Shown piece after piece: positions 7,228 through 15,359 of a stretch of 44,762 nucleotides of DNA. How positions within the stretch are numbered: the stretch's first letter is position 1; each line of letters opens with the position of its first letter. Below the pieces are notes generated by a model. The model had not been told where the DNA came from, ran no database searches, and saw only the letters and a list, made by a program, of their open reading frames with translations. The DNA lies in NCBI GenBank assembly GCA_938036785.1, contig CALHWE010000008.1:1-44762 (forward strand), given 5' to 3'. This DNA is from an uncultured Candidatus Saccharibacteria bacterium. GTDB taxonomy: Bacteria > Patescibacteriota > Saccharimonadia > Saccharimonadales > Saccharimonadaceae. The position numbers were made by a program, and so were the translations under genes.

Positions 7228-8449
7228 CAATATCAATCCCGCCCCACCACTGATGATGCATATCGATCTTAATAGCTGCTTTGCCACAATCGAGCAGCAA
7301 TCTCGGCCGTTGCTCCGCCACCGGCCAGTTGTCATTGTTAATCGGCGCAACCAGCATGCGGCTATCGTCACCGCAAGCTATGAAGCCAAAGCGCGTGGCG
7401 TACACACCGGTATGCGCTTACCCGCAGCGCGGCTACTTTGTCCCGATATTGTTCCGCTAGAAAGCGATCCACCCAAGTATCGCTATGTCTACCACCGACT
7501 TGCAACCATCCTCAGCGACTACTCGCCCAGTGCCACCATGAAAAGCATTGATGAGGGGGTAATCGACCTCAGCCAAAGCCCGCCCGACATCCGAGCACGC
7601 GGCGCACTGGCGATTGGCCAGGAGATCAAGCAGCGCCTCCGCAGCGAGGTTGGCGACTACATGCGCTGCAATGTTGGCATTGGCACCAACCGCTGGCTAG
7701 CTAAGATTGCTGCCGGTATCAATAAGCCTGACGGCCTGACTTGCATCACTGCAGATAATCTCCACGCAGTACTCGCTACGCTATCGCTCGAAGACCTCAC
7801 TGGTATTGCCACTGGCTACAGCAAGCGCCTCCACCAGGTTGGTATCCAGACACCACTGGATTTTCTGACTGCAGACGAAGCAACGCTCGAGCACATGGTG
7901 TTTCATGGCAAGCCAGGGCGCGACTGGTATAAGCGGCTGCGCGGTTGGGAGGTAGATAGTGATGAGCGCCCGCTTAAGACAGTCGGGCGACAGTTCGTCC
8001 TTGATCAGCCAAACCTCAATTACGATCAAGTCTTGCGCCGCTTCCACGTCCTCTGCGAAGACATCGCGGCTGCGCTCCGGCAGCAATACGTGCGCGCCCG
8101 TGGTGTGCGCCTCTATGCCAAAAATTATCAAACAGGCCGCTGGCACAACCACGAACGCCGCGAGCATTCACTGTGTGATGGCACCACGCTTTTTCATATC
8201 GTCAAGCGACTCACCCAATCGATGCCACTGCCCGCCTATGAGATTGGCATGTCGTGTTATCTTCTCACAAGCGAGACAGACGCACAGCTCGCACTCTTCG
8301 ACGACCCATCAGCTCGTCACGCTCTCACTGCCGCGATCGATGAAATTAACCAATTCTATGGCCCGCACACCGTCCAGCCAGCCGATACTCTCGGCATTGC
8401 CACGCAGATGAAGCGCAAAATACCATTTGGTAGCGTGCGGTATTTATGA
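7217..8449 (+). CDS. dinB: Y-family DNA polymerase IV
   Basis: A 410-residue translesion polymerase. The first metal-binding Asp is in His-Ile-Asp-Leu-Asn-Ser-Cys-Phe-Ala (D17), matching the DxDxFFAxVE-like motif with Asn in place of the usual Met/Cys neighbours. The second acidic pair is in Lys-Ser-Ile-Asp-Glu (D112, E113). An HhH element follows (~185-215), then the little-finger domain (~245-360) with the typical Thr-Val-Gly entry. The start is taken at ATG 7217, which overlaps the upstream small gene; ATG 7253 would also keep the catalytic core. The gene ends with TGA, which shows that TGA is a stop in this organism. It overlaps the convergent phosphatase gene by 6 bases. Confidence 0.93.
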   Translation: MSHSNINPAPPLMMHIDLNSCFATIEQQSRPLLRHRPVVIVNRRNQHAAIVTASYEAKARGVHTGMRLPAARLLCPDIVPLESDPPKYRYVYHRLATILSDYSPSATMKSIDEGVIDLSQSPPDIRARGALAIGQEIKQRLRSEVGDYMRCNVGIGTNRWLAKIAAGINKPDGLTCITADNLHAVLATLSLEDLTGIATGYSKRLHQVGIQTPLDFLTADEATLEHMVFHGKPGRDWYKRLRGWEVDSDERPLKTVGRQFVLDQPNLNYDQVLRRFHVLCEDIAAALRQQYVRARGVRLYAKNYQTGRWHNHERREHSLCDGTTLFHIVKRLTQSMPLPAYEIGMSCYLLTSETDAQLALFDDPSARHALTAAIDEINQFYGPHTVQPADTLGIATQMKRKIPFGSVRYL

Positions 8450-9217
8450 GCACTCGCTGCGCACTATTGCCATCAGCTCATCGTGCACGATGCTATTGGA
8501 CACAAGCGCACCACAAAATGGCTGCGCATAATTAAGCGGCTGGCCCGATACACTCGTCATCTTACCGCCAGCCTCCTCAACAATAACGTGCACTGCTGCC
8601 ATATCATACGCATTCACCTTCTCGGCATAATACCCAACGAAGCGCCCCTCAGCCACGCGAACACTCTTGGCTACTGCGCCACTAATGCTTGCCGTGCTCA
8701 CCTTGCGTTCGATCAGCTTATCATAATATTTATGGCGGCGAATATTTGCATAGCTACACGACGCAGCAAAGACCCCCTCTGTAAGCGTCTGGTGATTCAC
8801 CTGCAGCCGCGTACCATTGCAAAAGGCACCATGGCCACGCACTGCCCAGTAGAGCCGATCTGTCATTGGTTCATAGCCAACGCCGACGGTTGGCACACCA
8901 TCAACCACTAACGCAAGCGAAAACATTGCTGTGGGCACACCCCAGGTAAAGGCCTTTGTGCCGTCGACTGGGTCGCACAGCCACTTCCGCCCGAGGCCAT
9001 AGCCCGTCGTGCTCTCCTCTTCGCCAATGACGCCATCGTCCGGGAAGGTCTCGTGCAGGCGTTGGATCACCAGCGAGTTGATTGTTGTATCGGCAATTGT
9101 CACTGGCGTGCCATCCGCCTTGGTCTGGCGCTGTTGGTCGCCATCAAAATAGCGGCGCATAATATCGCCCGCCTCGCGAGCAATCCGCTGCGCGGTATGA
9201 AGTTCTTGTTCGTACAT
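8444..9217 (-). CDS. Inositol-monophosphatase-family phosphatase
   Basis: I choose ATG 9217: the minus-strand TATACT (9225-9230) lies 7 bases upstream, while the longer starts at 9223 and 9358 lie too close to it or beyond it. The 257-residue protein has the family's metal-binding motifs: Gly-Glu-Glu-Glu (65-68), Asp-Pro-Val-Asp-Gly-Thr (82-87) and, near the C-terminus, Tyr-Asp-Met-Ala-Ala, a variant of the WDxAAG motif. These bind Mg2+ and hydrolyse a phosphomonoester. Members dephosphorylate inositol phosphates, histidinol phosphate or nucleotide phosphates (PAP); the substrate cannot be told from the sequence. The 3' end overlaps dinB by 6 bases tail-to-tail. Confidence 0.85.
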   Translation of the reverse strand: MYEQELHTAQRIAREAGDIMRRYFDGDQQRQTKADGTPVTIADTTINSLVIQRLHETFPDDGVIGEEESTTGYGLGRKWLCDPVDGTKAFTWGVPTAMFSLALVVDGVPTVGVGYEPMTDRLYWAVRGHGAFCNGTRLQVNHQTLTEGVFAASCSYANIRRHKYYDKLIERKVSTASISGAVAKSVRVAEGRFVGYYAEKVNAYDMAAVHVIVEEAGGKMTSVSGQPLNYAQPFCGALVSNSIVHDELMAIVRSECS

Positions 9218-9351
9218 GCTCATCAGTATATACCGTTGGCTCTTGTGAGTGCAATGCTTAGGCGTTTCATTGCTATAGCTGAGAGGTAAAGCCACTTGAT
9301 CTCTTACTAGCAGAGCCAAAATATACCGTGTAAAAAAGAAATCACTCTCCC

Positions 9352-9380
9352 TTGCCATTACTATGCACCCGGTGTATAGT
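9352..9380 (+). promoter_or_regulatory. Promoter of the anchored alpha/beta hydrolase
   Basis: TTGCCA (9352-9357), a 17-base spacer and TATAGT (9375-9380). This unit has a leader of ~35 bases and a real ribosome binding site (AAGGA, 9412-9416, 7 bases before ATG 9424), in contrast to its leaderless neighbours. Confidence 0.55.
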
Positions 9381-9423
9381 AGATAATATTACTAGTATTA
9401 TTGAACCGAATAAGGACATACCG

Positions 9424-10371
9424 ATGGCGAAAAAACTTCTGAAAATTCTGGGTATCATCATAGCAATACTTTTCGTGTGCTTTGTGCTGCTTGTGCTTTA
9501 TATGAATTACCTCAACCAAAGCATCACTGGCGATGACGGCGTGGCGAAGGATTATGCTGCGAAATTGAGCCCCAGTGGCACATTAGAGCAGCGTTATACT
9601 AAGCCTGGCCCCTACCGCGTTGCGCACCACACTCATCGCAGCGATAGCGCAGCCATCAAAGAGTATCACATCTACACTCCACAGCGCACCGCTCCGGGCC
9701 AAACCTTCCCACTTGTGCTGATGGTCAATGGCACCGCCACCTACGCGTCTACTTATGCGCCAATCTTCGAGCATTTGGCCAGCTGGGGTTTTGTTGTCAT
9801 TGGTAATGAGGATGGCTGGCCAGGCACTGGCGCAACGACATCGATCATGCTTGATGCTGCACTAGAGCTCAACACTGCCGAGAGCAGCCCCATCAAGGAA
9901 TTCGTCAATACGAGCAAGATTGGCATTGCTGGACACTCCCAAGGCGGAGCCGGTGCTATCAATGCCGCGACAAAATACGGCAATAGTAACCACTACACCT
10001 CCCTCTACACTGCTAGCGCCGTCAGCCATGACACCGCAAACGACAACAACTGGCACTACGACACCAGCAAACTCAAGACAGCTACCTATATGATGGCTGG
10101 CACTGGCCCAAGCGACAACCTTGCCATTAGCCCACTGGGCGACTTACAGCAGAATTTCCGCGCTCTTAATACAGACAAACCAAGCGTCATCGCGCGGCGC
10201 AAGACCGTTGGCCACAAAGATGCACTGGAATATGGCGATGCCTACATGACTGCCTGGTTCCTCTGGACGCTGAGCGACAATACCGAAGCAAAAGCGGTCT
10301 TCGCTGGTGACAACGCTGAACTCCGGCACAACAACGACTGGCAGGACGTAGAGACAAAGCACATACAATAA
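9424..10371 (+). CDS. Membrane-anchored alpha/beta hydrolase (cutinase/PETase-like)
   Basis: The start is ATG 9424, chosen for its AAGGA ribosome binding site. The 315-residue product has one N-terminal membrane helix (~6-28), so the enzyme is anchored facing outward. The nucleophile elbow Gly-His-Ser-Gln-Gly-Gly (S172) is that of dienelactone-hydrolase, cutinase and chlorophyllase-like families. An oxyanion-type loop (Met-Val-Asn-Gly-Thr) precedes it, and Gly-His-Lys-Asp near residue 265 is a candidate catalytic His. Large-scale similarity suggests an esterase or lipase acting on lipids or esters outside the cell; the substrate is unknown. It stands alone, with a stem-loop between it and the convergent gene. 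Confidence 0.8.
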   Translation: MAKKLLKILGIIIAILFVCFVLLVLYMNYLNQSITGDDGVAKDYAAKLSPSGTLEQRYTKPGPYRVAHHTHRSDSAAIKEYHIYTPQRTAPGQTFPLVLMVNGTATYASTYAPIFEHLASWGFVVIGNEDGWPGTGATTSIMLDAALELNTAESSPIKEFVNTSKIGIAGHSQGGAGAINAATKYGNSNHYTSLYTASAVSHDTANDNNWHYDTSKLKTATYMMAGTGPSDNLAISPLGDLQQNFRALNTDKPSVIARRKTVGHKDALEYGDAYMTAWFLWTLSDNTEAKAVFAGDNAELRHNNDWQDVETKHIQ

Positions 10372-10382
10372 AGCTAAAGCTC

Positions 10383-10407
10383 ACGCTAGCCAGGAAACGG
10401 CTAGCGT
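10383..10407. terminator. Stem-loop between convergent genes
   Basis: ACGCTAGCC (10383-10391) pairs with GGCTAGCGT (10399-10407) around a 7-base loop. It sits between two converging genes and may work in both directions, but the T-runs are weak. Confidence 0.55.
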
Positions 10408-10417
10408 AGTTCCATAG

Positions 10418-10912
10418 CTACCGCTCTATTGCGTCACACACTGCCGCCACATACCGCGGATCATCTACTGCATGCCCAGCGCCTTCTACCACTGTGCCAT
10501 GGACGGTGGGAATGTGTTCCATAGCAGTATCAAAGACAAGTTTCATCTCTGGCCACTTAATAAACTCCTCGGAGCCAACGAAAATTTGCACAGGACACGT
10601 AATACGCTGCGCAGCCGCTACCAAGCTCACCTGCTTAGCATATTCGAGCCGCCGCTTACCTATCACGCGCCAGTCACGCTTAGACCAATACTCTGCACAC
10701 TCTGCAAACGATGGCGACAGTGAGAAGAGCCACAGCTCACTTGGTGCTTGTTCACACGCCGCTAAGAACGCAATACACGCCCCAAATGAGAAACCAGTTA
10801 GGATGGTCTCGGTTGGATCATACTGCCGATACCGCTCTTGTAGCGTCTGCAACCACTGTTTTTGCATAGTGCGATGCCATTGAATTGGTACAAACTCTAC
10901 TGCGTAGCCCAT
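10418..10912 (-). CDS. Alpha/beta hydrolase, main fragment of a gene interrupted by an in-frame TGA
   Basis: A 164-residue open frame with the nucleophile elbow Gly-Phe-Ser-Phe-Gly-Ala and a C-terminal Gly-Ala-Gly-His-Ala candidate catalytic His. The substrate is unknown. The N-terminal first strand with its Val-Pro-Gly-Phe oxyanion loop is missing here. It is encoded directly upstream in the same frame (10999 to 10919) and separated only by TGA at 10916-10918. ATG 10912 follows the stop by three bases, so termination-reinitiation could still make this part. Alternatives are a young pseudogene or a sequencing error. Confidence 0.7.
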   Translation of the reverse strand: MGYAVEFVPIQWHRTMQKQWLQTLQERYRQYDPTETILTGFSFGACIAFLAACEQAPSELWLFSLSPSFAECAEYWSKRDWRVIGKRRLEYAKQVSLVAAAQRITCPVQIFVGSEEFIKWPEMKLVFDTAMEHIPTVHGTVVEGAGHAVDDPRYVAAVCDAIER

Positions 10913-10915
10913 CGC

Positions 10916-10999
10916 TCACCAGCGGTTCATAAGCGTATCATAATCGCGGTCGGTGCGCCCTTCTTGGAAGCCCGGCACAAAGAGAATTGTCTTGTTCAT
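10916..10999 (-). pseudogene. N-terminal fragment of the interrupted alpha/beta hydrolase
   Basis: ATG 10999 opens a 27-codon frame (Lys-Thr-Ile-Leu-Phe-Val-Pro-Gly-Phe, the first strand and oxyanion loop typical of small serine hydrolases). It ends in TGA and continues in the same frame into the downstream fragment. Together the two pieces make a complete ~193-residue hydrolase. Confidence 0.65.
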
Positions 11000-11192
11000 A
11001 CAGCTATGATGCCACATTTTTTACCAGGCACAATAGCTTTTTAGCTTACTCTTACGGCTATGTCTTTGGGTAATCGTGTATCCTTACTTCAACTGTCGCT
11101 ATAAGAGGCAATCACTGATACCAGCTTAACACTGGCATATTCTCACCTACAACACGGCAAGAAACAACCTATCACTTTGCTCTCTTCTCCGC

Positions 11193-11198
11193 TATACT
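11193..11198 (+). promoter_or_regulatory. -10 box of the MBL-fold gene
   Basis: TATACT in the recurring GCTATACT context, 6 bases before ATG 11205; no clear -35 hexamer at the right distance and no ribosome binding site. Confidence 0.5.
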
Positions 11199-11204
11199 GG
11201 ACAT

Positions 11205-11867
11205 ATGACAACACTAACGAAATTTGCCCACTCTTGCTTTACTATTACAATTGACGGCCAGAGCTTGGTCGTCGACCCAGGTGTATACACCGACGACTTT
11301 GCTATGCCACAGCAGGTAGCGGCAGTTCTCATTACCCATGCGCATCCCGACCATTGTAGCCCTGCGCTTATCAAGCGTATTATACAGGCATTTCCTGAAG
11401 CAGAGATTATAAGTGTTCATGATATCATCGTAGATAGTACAACGATATCTTTGCCAGAAGGTACGCTCTCTGTCCGCCATGCAATAGCCGCGGTGCCTGG
11501 TGACACACACCAGGTCGGGCCATTCACGCTTGAGTTTTTTGGCGGTGAGCATGCCGTGGTGAGCCCAGACATTCCACGCCTCCACAACCTTGCCGCGCTG
11601 ATCAACAATCGTATCTACTACCCTGGCGATTCCTTCGCTTTGCCTCAGCGCCCCATCGACGTCCTCGCCCTGCCTGTAGCTGCACCATGGCTCAAATTCT
11701 CTGAGGTACGCAGCTTCCTGCAGGCCGTCGCGCCACGCCTGGCCTTCCCTGTTCATGACGCTATCTTGAGTAATGCTGGCAAGGGATTGATTGATACACT
11801 TTGCACAGCAGCGGCAACTGAGGTTGGAGTGAAGTATCAGCGGATAGAAACGATAGAGCTATCATAA
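11205..11867 (+). CDS. Metallo-beta-lactamase-fold hydrolase (UlaG-like)
   Basis: A 220-residue protein with the metallo-beta-lactamase signature Thr-His-Ala-His-Pro-Asp-His (H45, H47, D49, H50), preceded by Val-Asp-Pro-Gly (23-26). Further metal-ligand candidates are in Gly-Gly-Glu-His (~109-112), Pro-Gly-Asp-Ser and Pro-Val-His-Asp near the C-terminus. The overall length and the early His-Ser-Cys-Phe-Thr-Ile strand match the UlaG/YtkL-type L-ascorbate-6-phosphate lactonase-like group, which is often annotated only as an MBL-fold hydrolase. It is cytoplasmic (no signal). TATACT at 11193-11198 lies 6 bases before the ATG, so the mRNA is leaderless. The substrate is not known. Confidence 0.85.
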   Translation: MTTLTKFAHSCFTITIDGQSLVVDPGVYTDDFAMPQQVAAVLITHAHPDHCSPALIKRIIQAFPEAEIISVHDIIVDSTTISLPEGTLSVRHAIAAVPGDTHQVGPFTLEFFGGEHAVVSPDIPRLHNLAALINNRIYYPGDSFALPQRPIDVLALPVAAPWLKFSEVRSFLQAVAPRLAFPVHDAILSNAGKGLIDTLCTAAATEVGVKYQRIETIELS

Positions 11868-11909
11868 CTAGCTAGTCTCTATTTTATTCTTTTCACACCC
11901 GCAACACGC

Positions 11910-12335
11910 TTATGGTTTTCGTGACTTTGCAAGGTCTCGCAGCACCCGCTCGCTCCACTCCTGCCAGTGCTGGAAGCTGCTCTGCTTTGATAGATCCAGG
12001 AACTCGCCAGTGCTCCATTCCACCAGCCGCATGCCAAGCTCCTGAATGAGATAAGTAAACACTTCCGTTGGCTCCTTGCTACCTCTGACGCGCAGCCCCA
12101 TAGTGATGAGTTGCTCGCCATGCTTGCTCAGGCTGAATTCGATCAGCCACTCTTTCTTCTCCATAACAAGCCACGATGGATCGCTTGTATTTAGATATGC
12201 ATCACATACTTTGGCAGCCTTTTCTAGCTCAGCAATCATCTGCTGACGCTCGAGCGGCACGCAGTCTTCTTCCGTCAGGTCGCTAACCGACTGGACATGA
12301 CGTTTTGTTTTGATTGCGGTGAGATCCCAGCTCAT
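11910..12335 (-). CDS. Hypothetical soluble protein
   Basis: A 141-residue, Glu/Leu/Trp-rich protein without signal peptide or membrane helix. An AAGGAG lies 11 bases before ATG 12335, somewhat far. Six Trp residues and a central beta-like stretch suggest a compact alpha+beta fold. I recognise no family and no catalytic motif. It sits 76 bases downstream of aspS on the same strand, so it could be read through from it. Confidence 0.7.
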   Translation of the reverse strand: MSWDLTAIKTKRHVQSVSDLTEEDCVPLERQQMIAELEKAAKVCDAYLNTSDPSWLVMEKKEWLIEFSLSKHGEQLITMGLRVRGSKEPTEVFTYLIQELGMRLVEWSTGEFLDLSKQSSFQHWQEWSERVLRDLAKSRKP

Positions 12336-12411
12336 GGGGTCATTATCTCCTTGTGCACGTTTGTTTCATTTGCACCAGATTCGTAATGATAGCGAGCCAT
12401 CGCTCGTTTGT

Positions 12412-14190
12412 CTATAGCCCCAACTCCTTCAGCTGCCCAGGTTCTACCTGCGCGGGTGAATCCATCATGACGTCGACACCACTGCCGTTTTTGGGGAAGG
12501 CCAGGGTTTCGCGGACGTTATGCTCGCCGATTAGCTCCATCAGGATGCGATCAATACCAAAGGCACAGCCTGCGTGTGGTGGCGCACCGTAGGTAAAGGC
12601 CCGCAGCATAGCGCCAAACTTCTCTTCCACATACTGCCGGCTATAGCCGAGCAATCCAAATACTTCATACAGTACGGCCGGGTTATGGTTACGCACACCG
12701 CCGCTGCAGATTTCGTAGCCGTTCATCACCATATCGAACTGGTCGGCCAGGATGGCTAGCTTCTCATCATCCGACTGGGCGGCTTGCAGCGTGCTGAGCC
12801 CACCCTTTGGCATACTAAAGGGATTGTGACCAAAGTCGAGCCTACGCGCATGCTCATCCCACTCGTAGAATGGGAAATCGATAATCCAGGCCAGCGCTAC
12901 CACTTGCGGGTCCTTGAGGCCAAAGTGCTCGGCAAACTCACTACGCAGCCGCCCTAGCACTGCATTGACCACTGGGCGCGTATCAGCTCCAAAGAAGACT
13001 GCATCGCCGTCCTTAGCCCCCGTCTTGGCTTGGATAGCGGCCAGCTCTTCTTCACGCAGGAACTTGGCAATTGGGCTCTTGGCCGCGCCATCCCGGTAGG
13101 TAATGTAAGCCAGGCCGCCTGCGCCCTCGGCTTTGGCGATTTGGGTAAAGCCATCGATCTGCTTGCGGCTTAGCGACGCGCCGTTCTTGACGCAGATTGC
13201 CTTGATACACTCAGCGTTTTTGAACACGCCAAATTCGGTGTCGGCAAACACGTCCGTTAGCTCGACCAGCTCCATACCAAAGCGCAGGTCTGGCTTGTCG
13301 CTACCATAGGTTTCCATGGCGGTTTGGTACGGGATGCGCGGGATAGGCTGGCCATCGCCAGCTGGGAGGTTGCTGAGGTCTAGCAGTGTTTTGCCAGCAA
13401 AGTCCGTCACCAGCTGCTGCATCAGTGGCTCCATCATCTGGCGGACCTGCTCGCCATCCTCCACAAAGCTCATCTCTAGATCCAGCTGGTAAAACTCACC
13501 ATACAGGCGGTCGGCGCGCGGGTCTTCGTCGCGGAAGCAAGCAGCCAGCTGGTAGTAGCGCGGCACGCCACCAACCATCAGCAGCTGCTTGAACTGCTGC
13601 GGTGCTTGTGGCAGAGCGTAGAACTTACCTTCTTGCAAGCGGCTGGGGATCAGGAAGTCACGCGCGCCCTCAGGGCTGGAATTAGCCAAAATCGGCGTTT
13701 GGATTTCGATGAAATCATGCTCGTCCATATACTGGCGCATGCGGCGGTACATATCGGCGCGGCGGCGCAGCATCGTTTGCAGCTTGGGGCGGCGCAGGTC
13801 CAGGTAGCGGTAGGCAAAGCGTAGGTCTTCATTCGCTTGGTTAGTCTCGCTAAAGGGCTGGATAGGCAGCGTCTCGGCTTTGTTGAGCACCTCTAACTCA
13901 CTGACGGCTAGCTCGATGCTGCCGCTGGCAATATTAGGGTTGGCCAGGCCCTCACCACGCTGGCGGACTTCGCCGCGGGCTCGCAGGACGTACTCGTCCC
14001 GGGCGTGCTCTGCCAGGGCAAAGGCTGCAGTTTGCTCGGGGCTGACGACCAACTGCACCAGGCCAGTATGGTCGCGTAGGTCGATAAAAATCAGGCCACC
14101 ATGGTCGCGCCGTGCATGTACCCAGCCGGCCACAGTGATGGTTTGACCGGTGTAATCCGGCGTTTGGTTGGCAAGTATTCGTTGTGTCAT
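12412..14190 (-). CDS. aspS: Aspartyl-tRNA synthetase
   Basis: A class II synthetase of 592 residues, the normal bacterial AspRS length. It has an N-terminal OB-fold anticodon-binding domain (~1-105), the catalytic core, and a bacterial GAD-type insertion (~290-410). Motif 2 reads Phe-Arg-Asp-Glu-Asp-Pro-Arg-Ala-Asp-Arg and is followed by Gly-Glu-Phe-Tyr-Gln-Leu-Asp. Motif 3 is near the C-terminus (Gly-Ala-Pro-Pro-His-Ala-Gly, then Gly-Ile-Asp-Arg-Ile). The usual His-Gly-Gly is His-Ala-Gly here. It charges tRNA-Asp, and perhaps also tRNA-Asn if the genome relies on GatCAB, which I cannot see. The start 14190 is chosen over 14211 because TATAAT (minus, 14200-14205) lies 9 bases upstream of it. 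Confidence 0.95.
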   Translation of the reverse strand: MTQRILANQTPDYTGQTITVAGWVHARRDHGGLIFIDLRDHTGLVQLVVSPEQTAAFALAEHARDEYVLRARGEVRQRGEGLANPNIASGSIELAVSELEVLNKAETLPIQPFSETNQANEDLRFAYRYLDLRRPKLQTMLRRRADMYRRMRQYMDEHDFIEIQTPILANSSPEGARDFLIPSRLQEGKFYALPQAPQQFKQLLMVGGVPRYYQLAACFRDEDPRADRLYGEFYQLDLEMSFVEDGEQVRQMMEPLMQQLVTDFAGKTLLDLSNLPAGDGQPIPRIPYQTAMETYGSDKPDLRFGMELVELTDVFADTEFGVFKNAECIKAICVKNGASLSRKQIDGFTQIAKAEGAGGLAYITYRDGAAKSPIAKFLREEELAAIQAKTGAKDGDAVFFGADTRPVVNAVLGRLRSEFAEHFGLKDPQVVALAWIIDFPFYEWDEHARRLDFGHNPFSMPKGGLSTLQAAQSDDEKLAILADQFDMVMNGYEICSGGVRNHNPAVLYEVFGLLGYSRQYVEEKFGAMLRAFTYGAPPHAGCAFGIDRILMELIGEHNVRETLAFPKNGSGVDVMMDSPAQVEPGQLKELGL

Positions 14191-14199
14191 ATCTGTTAG

Positions 14200-14205
14200 A
14201 TTATA
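14200..14205 (-). promoter_or_regulatory. -10 box of aspS
   Basis: Minus-strand TATAAT ending 9 bases before ATG 14190, in the 23-base gap behind the upstream CBS-domain gene. It gives aspS its own very short-leader transcript. Confidence 0.55.
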
Positions 14206-14213
14206 CCACAATT

Positions 14214-15236
14214 TCAGGCATCATTCTGCTCGCCCATGGGGAGGGCGCGTGGCTGCGTGGGTTCGGGCAAGGCCACTGGCTGGCTATACACCTCGTCATC
14301 ATCTGCTGTGGGAGCATGACCAAGCAAGGCCTCGATACAATCATCCAACGTTACCATCCCCACCGTCTCACGATACGTATTGACGACAATGAAGACCTGT
14401 TGGCGCGTCTTAATAAACGCACCCAAGGCCTGCTCGAGCGACTGTGCTCCATCGATGTAGTACACGTTTGGGTCCATCACCGTTTGCACCTGAGCCGACA
14501 CTGCCTCCTTGAGCGACATAAAGTCGCGGGTGTGTAGCACGCCAATAATATGATCAATGTCGCCATCCACCACTGGGAAGCGGCTATGCCCGGTGCGATG
14601 CAATTCATCGAGTAACAGCGGCCCCACCATGGCATCTTGCTCAACTGTCTTGATAGCATTGCGCGGCACCATGACTGTTTCGACTGTCTTACGCGCAAAA
14701 GTCAAGCTCCCCAGCGCTTGCTCACGCTCGACTGGTGGCAAGACTGATGGCCGAGCATGACGCACCAGATATTCAAGCTCAGCTCGCGACCCCAGGCGAA
14801 GATTCGTCTCTACTGGCGGCACAAACGAACGGACAATGCGCACCACTCGCGGGAACCGCCCGGCAAAGCTAACGAAGCTCGGCTCAACTGCATTATAGAG
14901 GCGCTGAGCAATCGCATGCACCCAGCTAATCCGCCCCACACCACCATGGAGCAGTGCCACCGCGAGCGCAACCAGCACACCACCGCCAAAGTCAAATGCC
15001 CCAATGCTTGCCATCACCATCAACACCAGCAATAGCGCCACCACACAGCGCTGGAGCGAAACGAGATCATCGTAGACAGCAATGCGCCGCAACTGGTGAA
15101 TCGCTGTGCGATTATTCTGCTGGCGACGCCGCTCGAGCTCGTATTGGCTCACTGGCGGTATATCAGGCCATGCACTACCAGCCAGGATGAGGGCAATCAC
15201 AAAGATAGCAAAGATGATGATCATGAGCATTTCCAT
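14214..15236 (-). CDS. CNNM/CorC-like membrane protein with paired CBS domains
   Basis: This protein has 340 residues from ATG 15236, whose -10 (TACAAT, 15243-15248) is 6 bases upstream. There is an N-terminal membrane helix (~4-22), a polar loop, and two or three further helices (~60-100). After a linker come two CBS motifs: the first reads Thr-Val-Met-Val-Pro-Arg, then Gly-His-Ser-Arg-Phe-Pro-Val-Val and Ile-Ile-Gly-Val-Leu-His. The second lies at ~255-310 and ends in Val-Gly-Met-Val-Thr-Leu-Asp-Asp. This is the CNNM/CorC (HlyC/TlyC) architecture linked to Mg2+ transport, with adenine nucleotides binding the CBS pair. The CorC_HlyC C-terminal domain is replaced by an acidic Pro-rich tail, so it is a shortened member. 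Confidence 0.82.
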   Translation of the reverse strand: MEMLMIIIFAIFVIALILAGSAWPDIPPVSQYELERRRQQNNRTAIHQLRRIAVYDDLVSLQRCVVALLLVLMVMASIGAFDFGGGVLVALAVALLHGGVGRISWVHAIAQRLYNAVEPSFVSFAGRFPRVVRIVRSFVPPVETNLRLGSRAELEYLVRHARPSVLPPVEREQALGSLTFARKTVETVMVPRNAIKTVEQDAMVGPLLLDELHRTGHSRFPVVDGDIDHIIGVLHTRDFMSLKEAVSAQVQTVMDPNVYYIDGAQSLEQALGAFIKTRQQVFIVVNTYRETVGMVTLDDCIEALLGHAPTADDDEVYSQPVALPEPTQPRALPMGEQNDA

Positions 15237-15242
15237 GCCATC

Positions 15243-15248
15243 ATTGTA
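15243..15248 (-). promoter_or_regulatory. -10 box of the CBS-domain gene
   Basis: Minus-strand TACAAT ending 6 bases before ATG 15236; leaderless arrangement. Confidence 0.45.
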
Positions 15249-15301
15249 GCGCACTCCCCTGATCGGCTCAATGCTTTGGCCCGCGCAGCACCTCTGTCAG
15301 C

Positions 15302-15330
15302 TTGATTCGGCCTCTCGGGCACGATATAAT
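15302..15330 (+). promoter_or_regulatory. Promoter of the DsbA-like gene
   Basis: TTGATT (15302-15307), a 17-base spacer and TATAAT (15325-15330). A strong AAGGAGG (15341-15347) follows, 12 bases before ATG 15360. Confidence 0.65.
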
Positions 15331-15359
15331 ATGCAAGAATAAGGAGGAATGTTTCGTTT

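Noticed and set aside
10916..10918. In-frame TGA as evidence for a UGA=Gly or UGA=Trp genetic code
   Set aside because: Several intact genes in the window end in TGA at the expected position (dinB, mutY-like, VirB6-like, VirB4-like), so the standard code holds.
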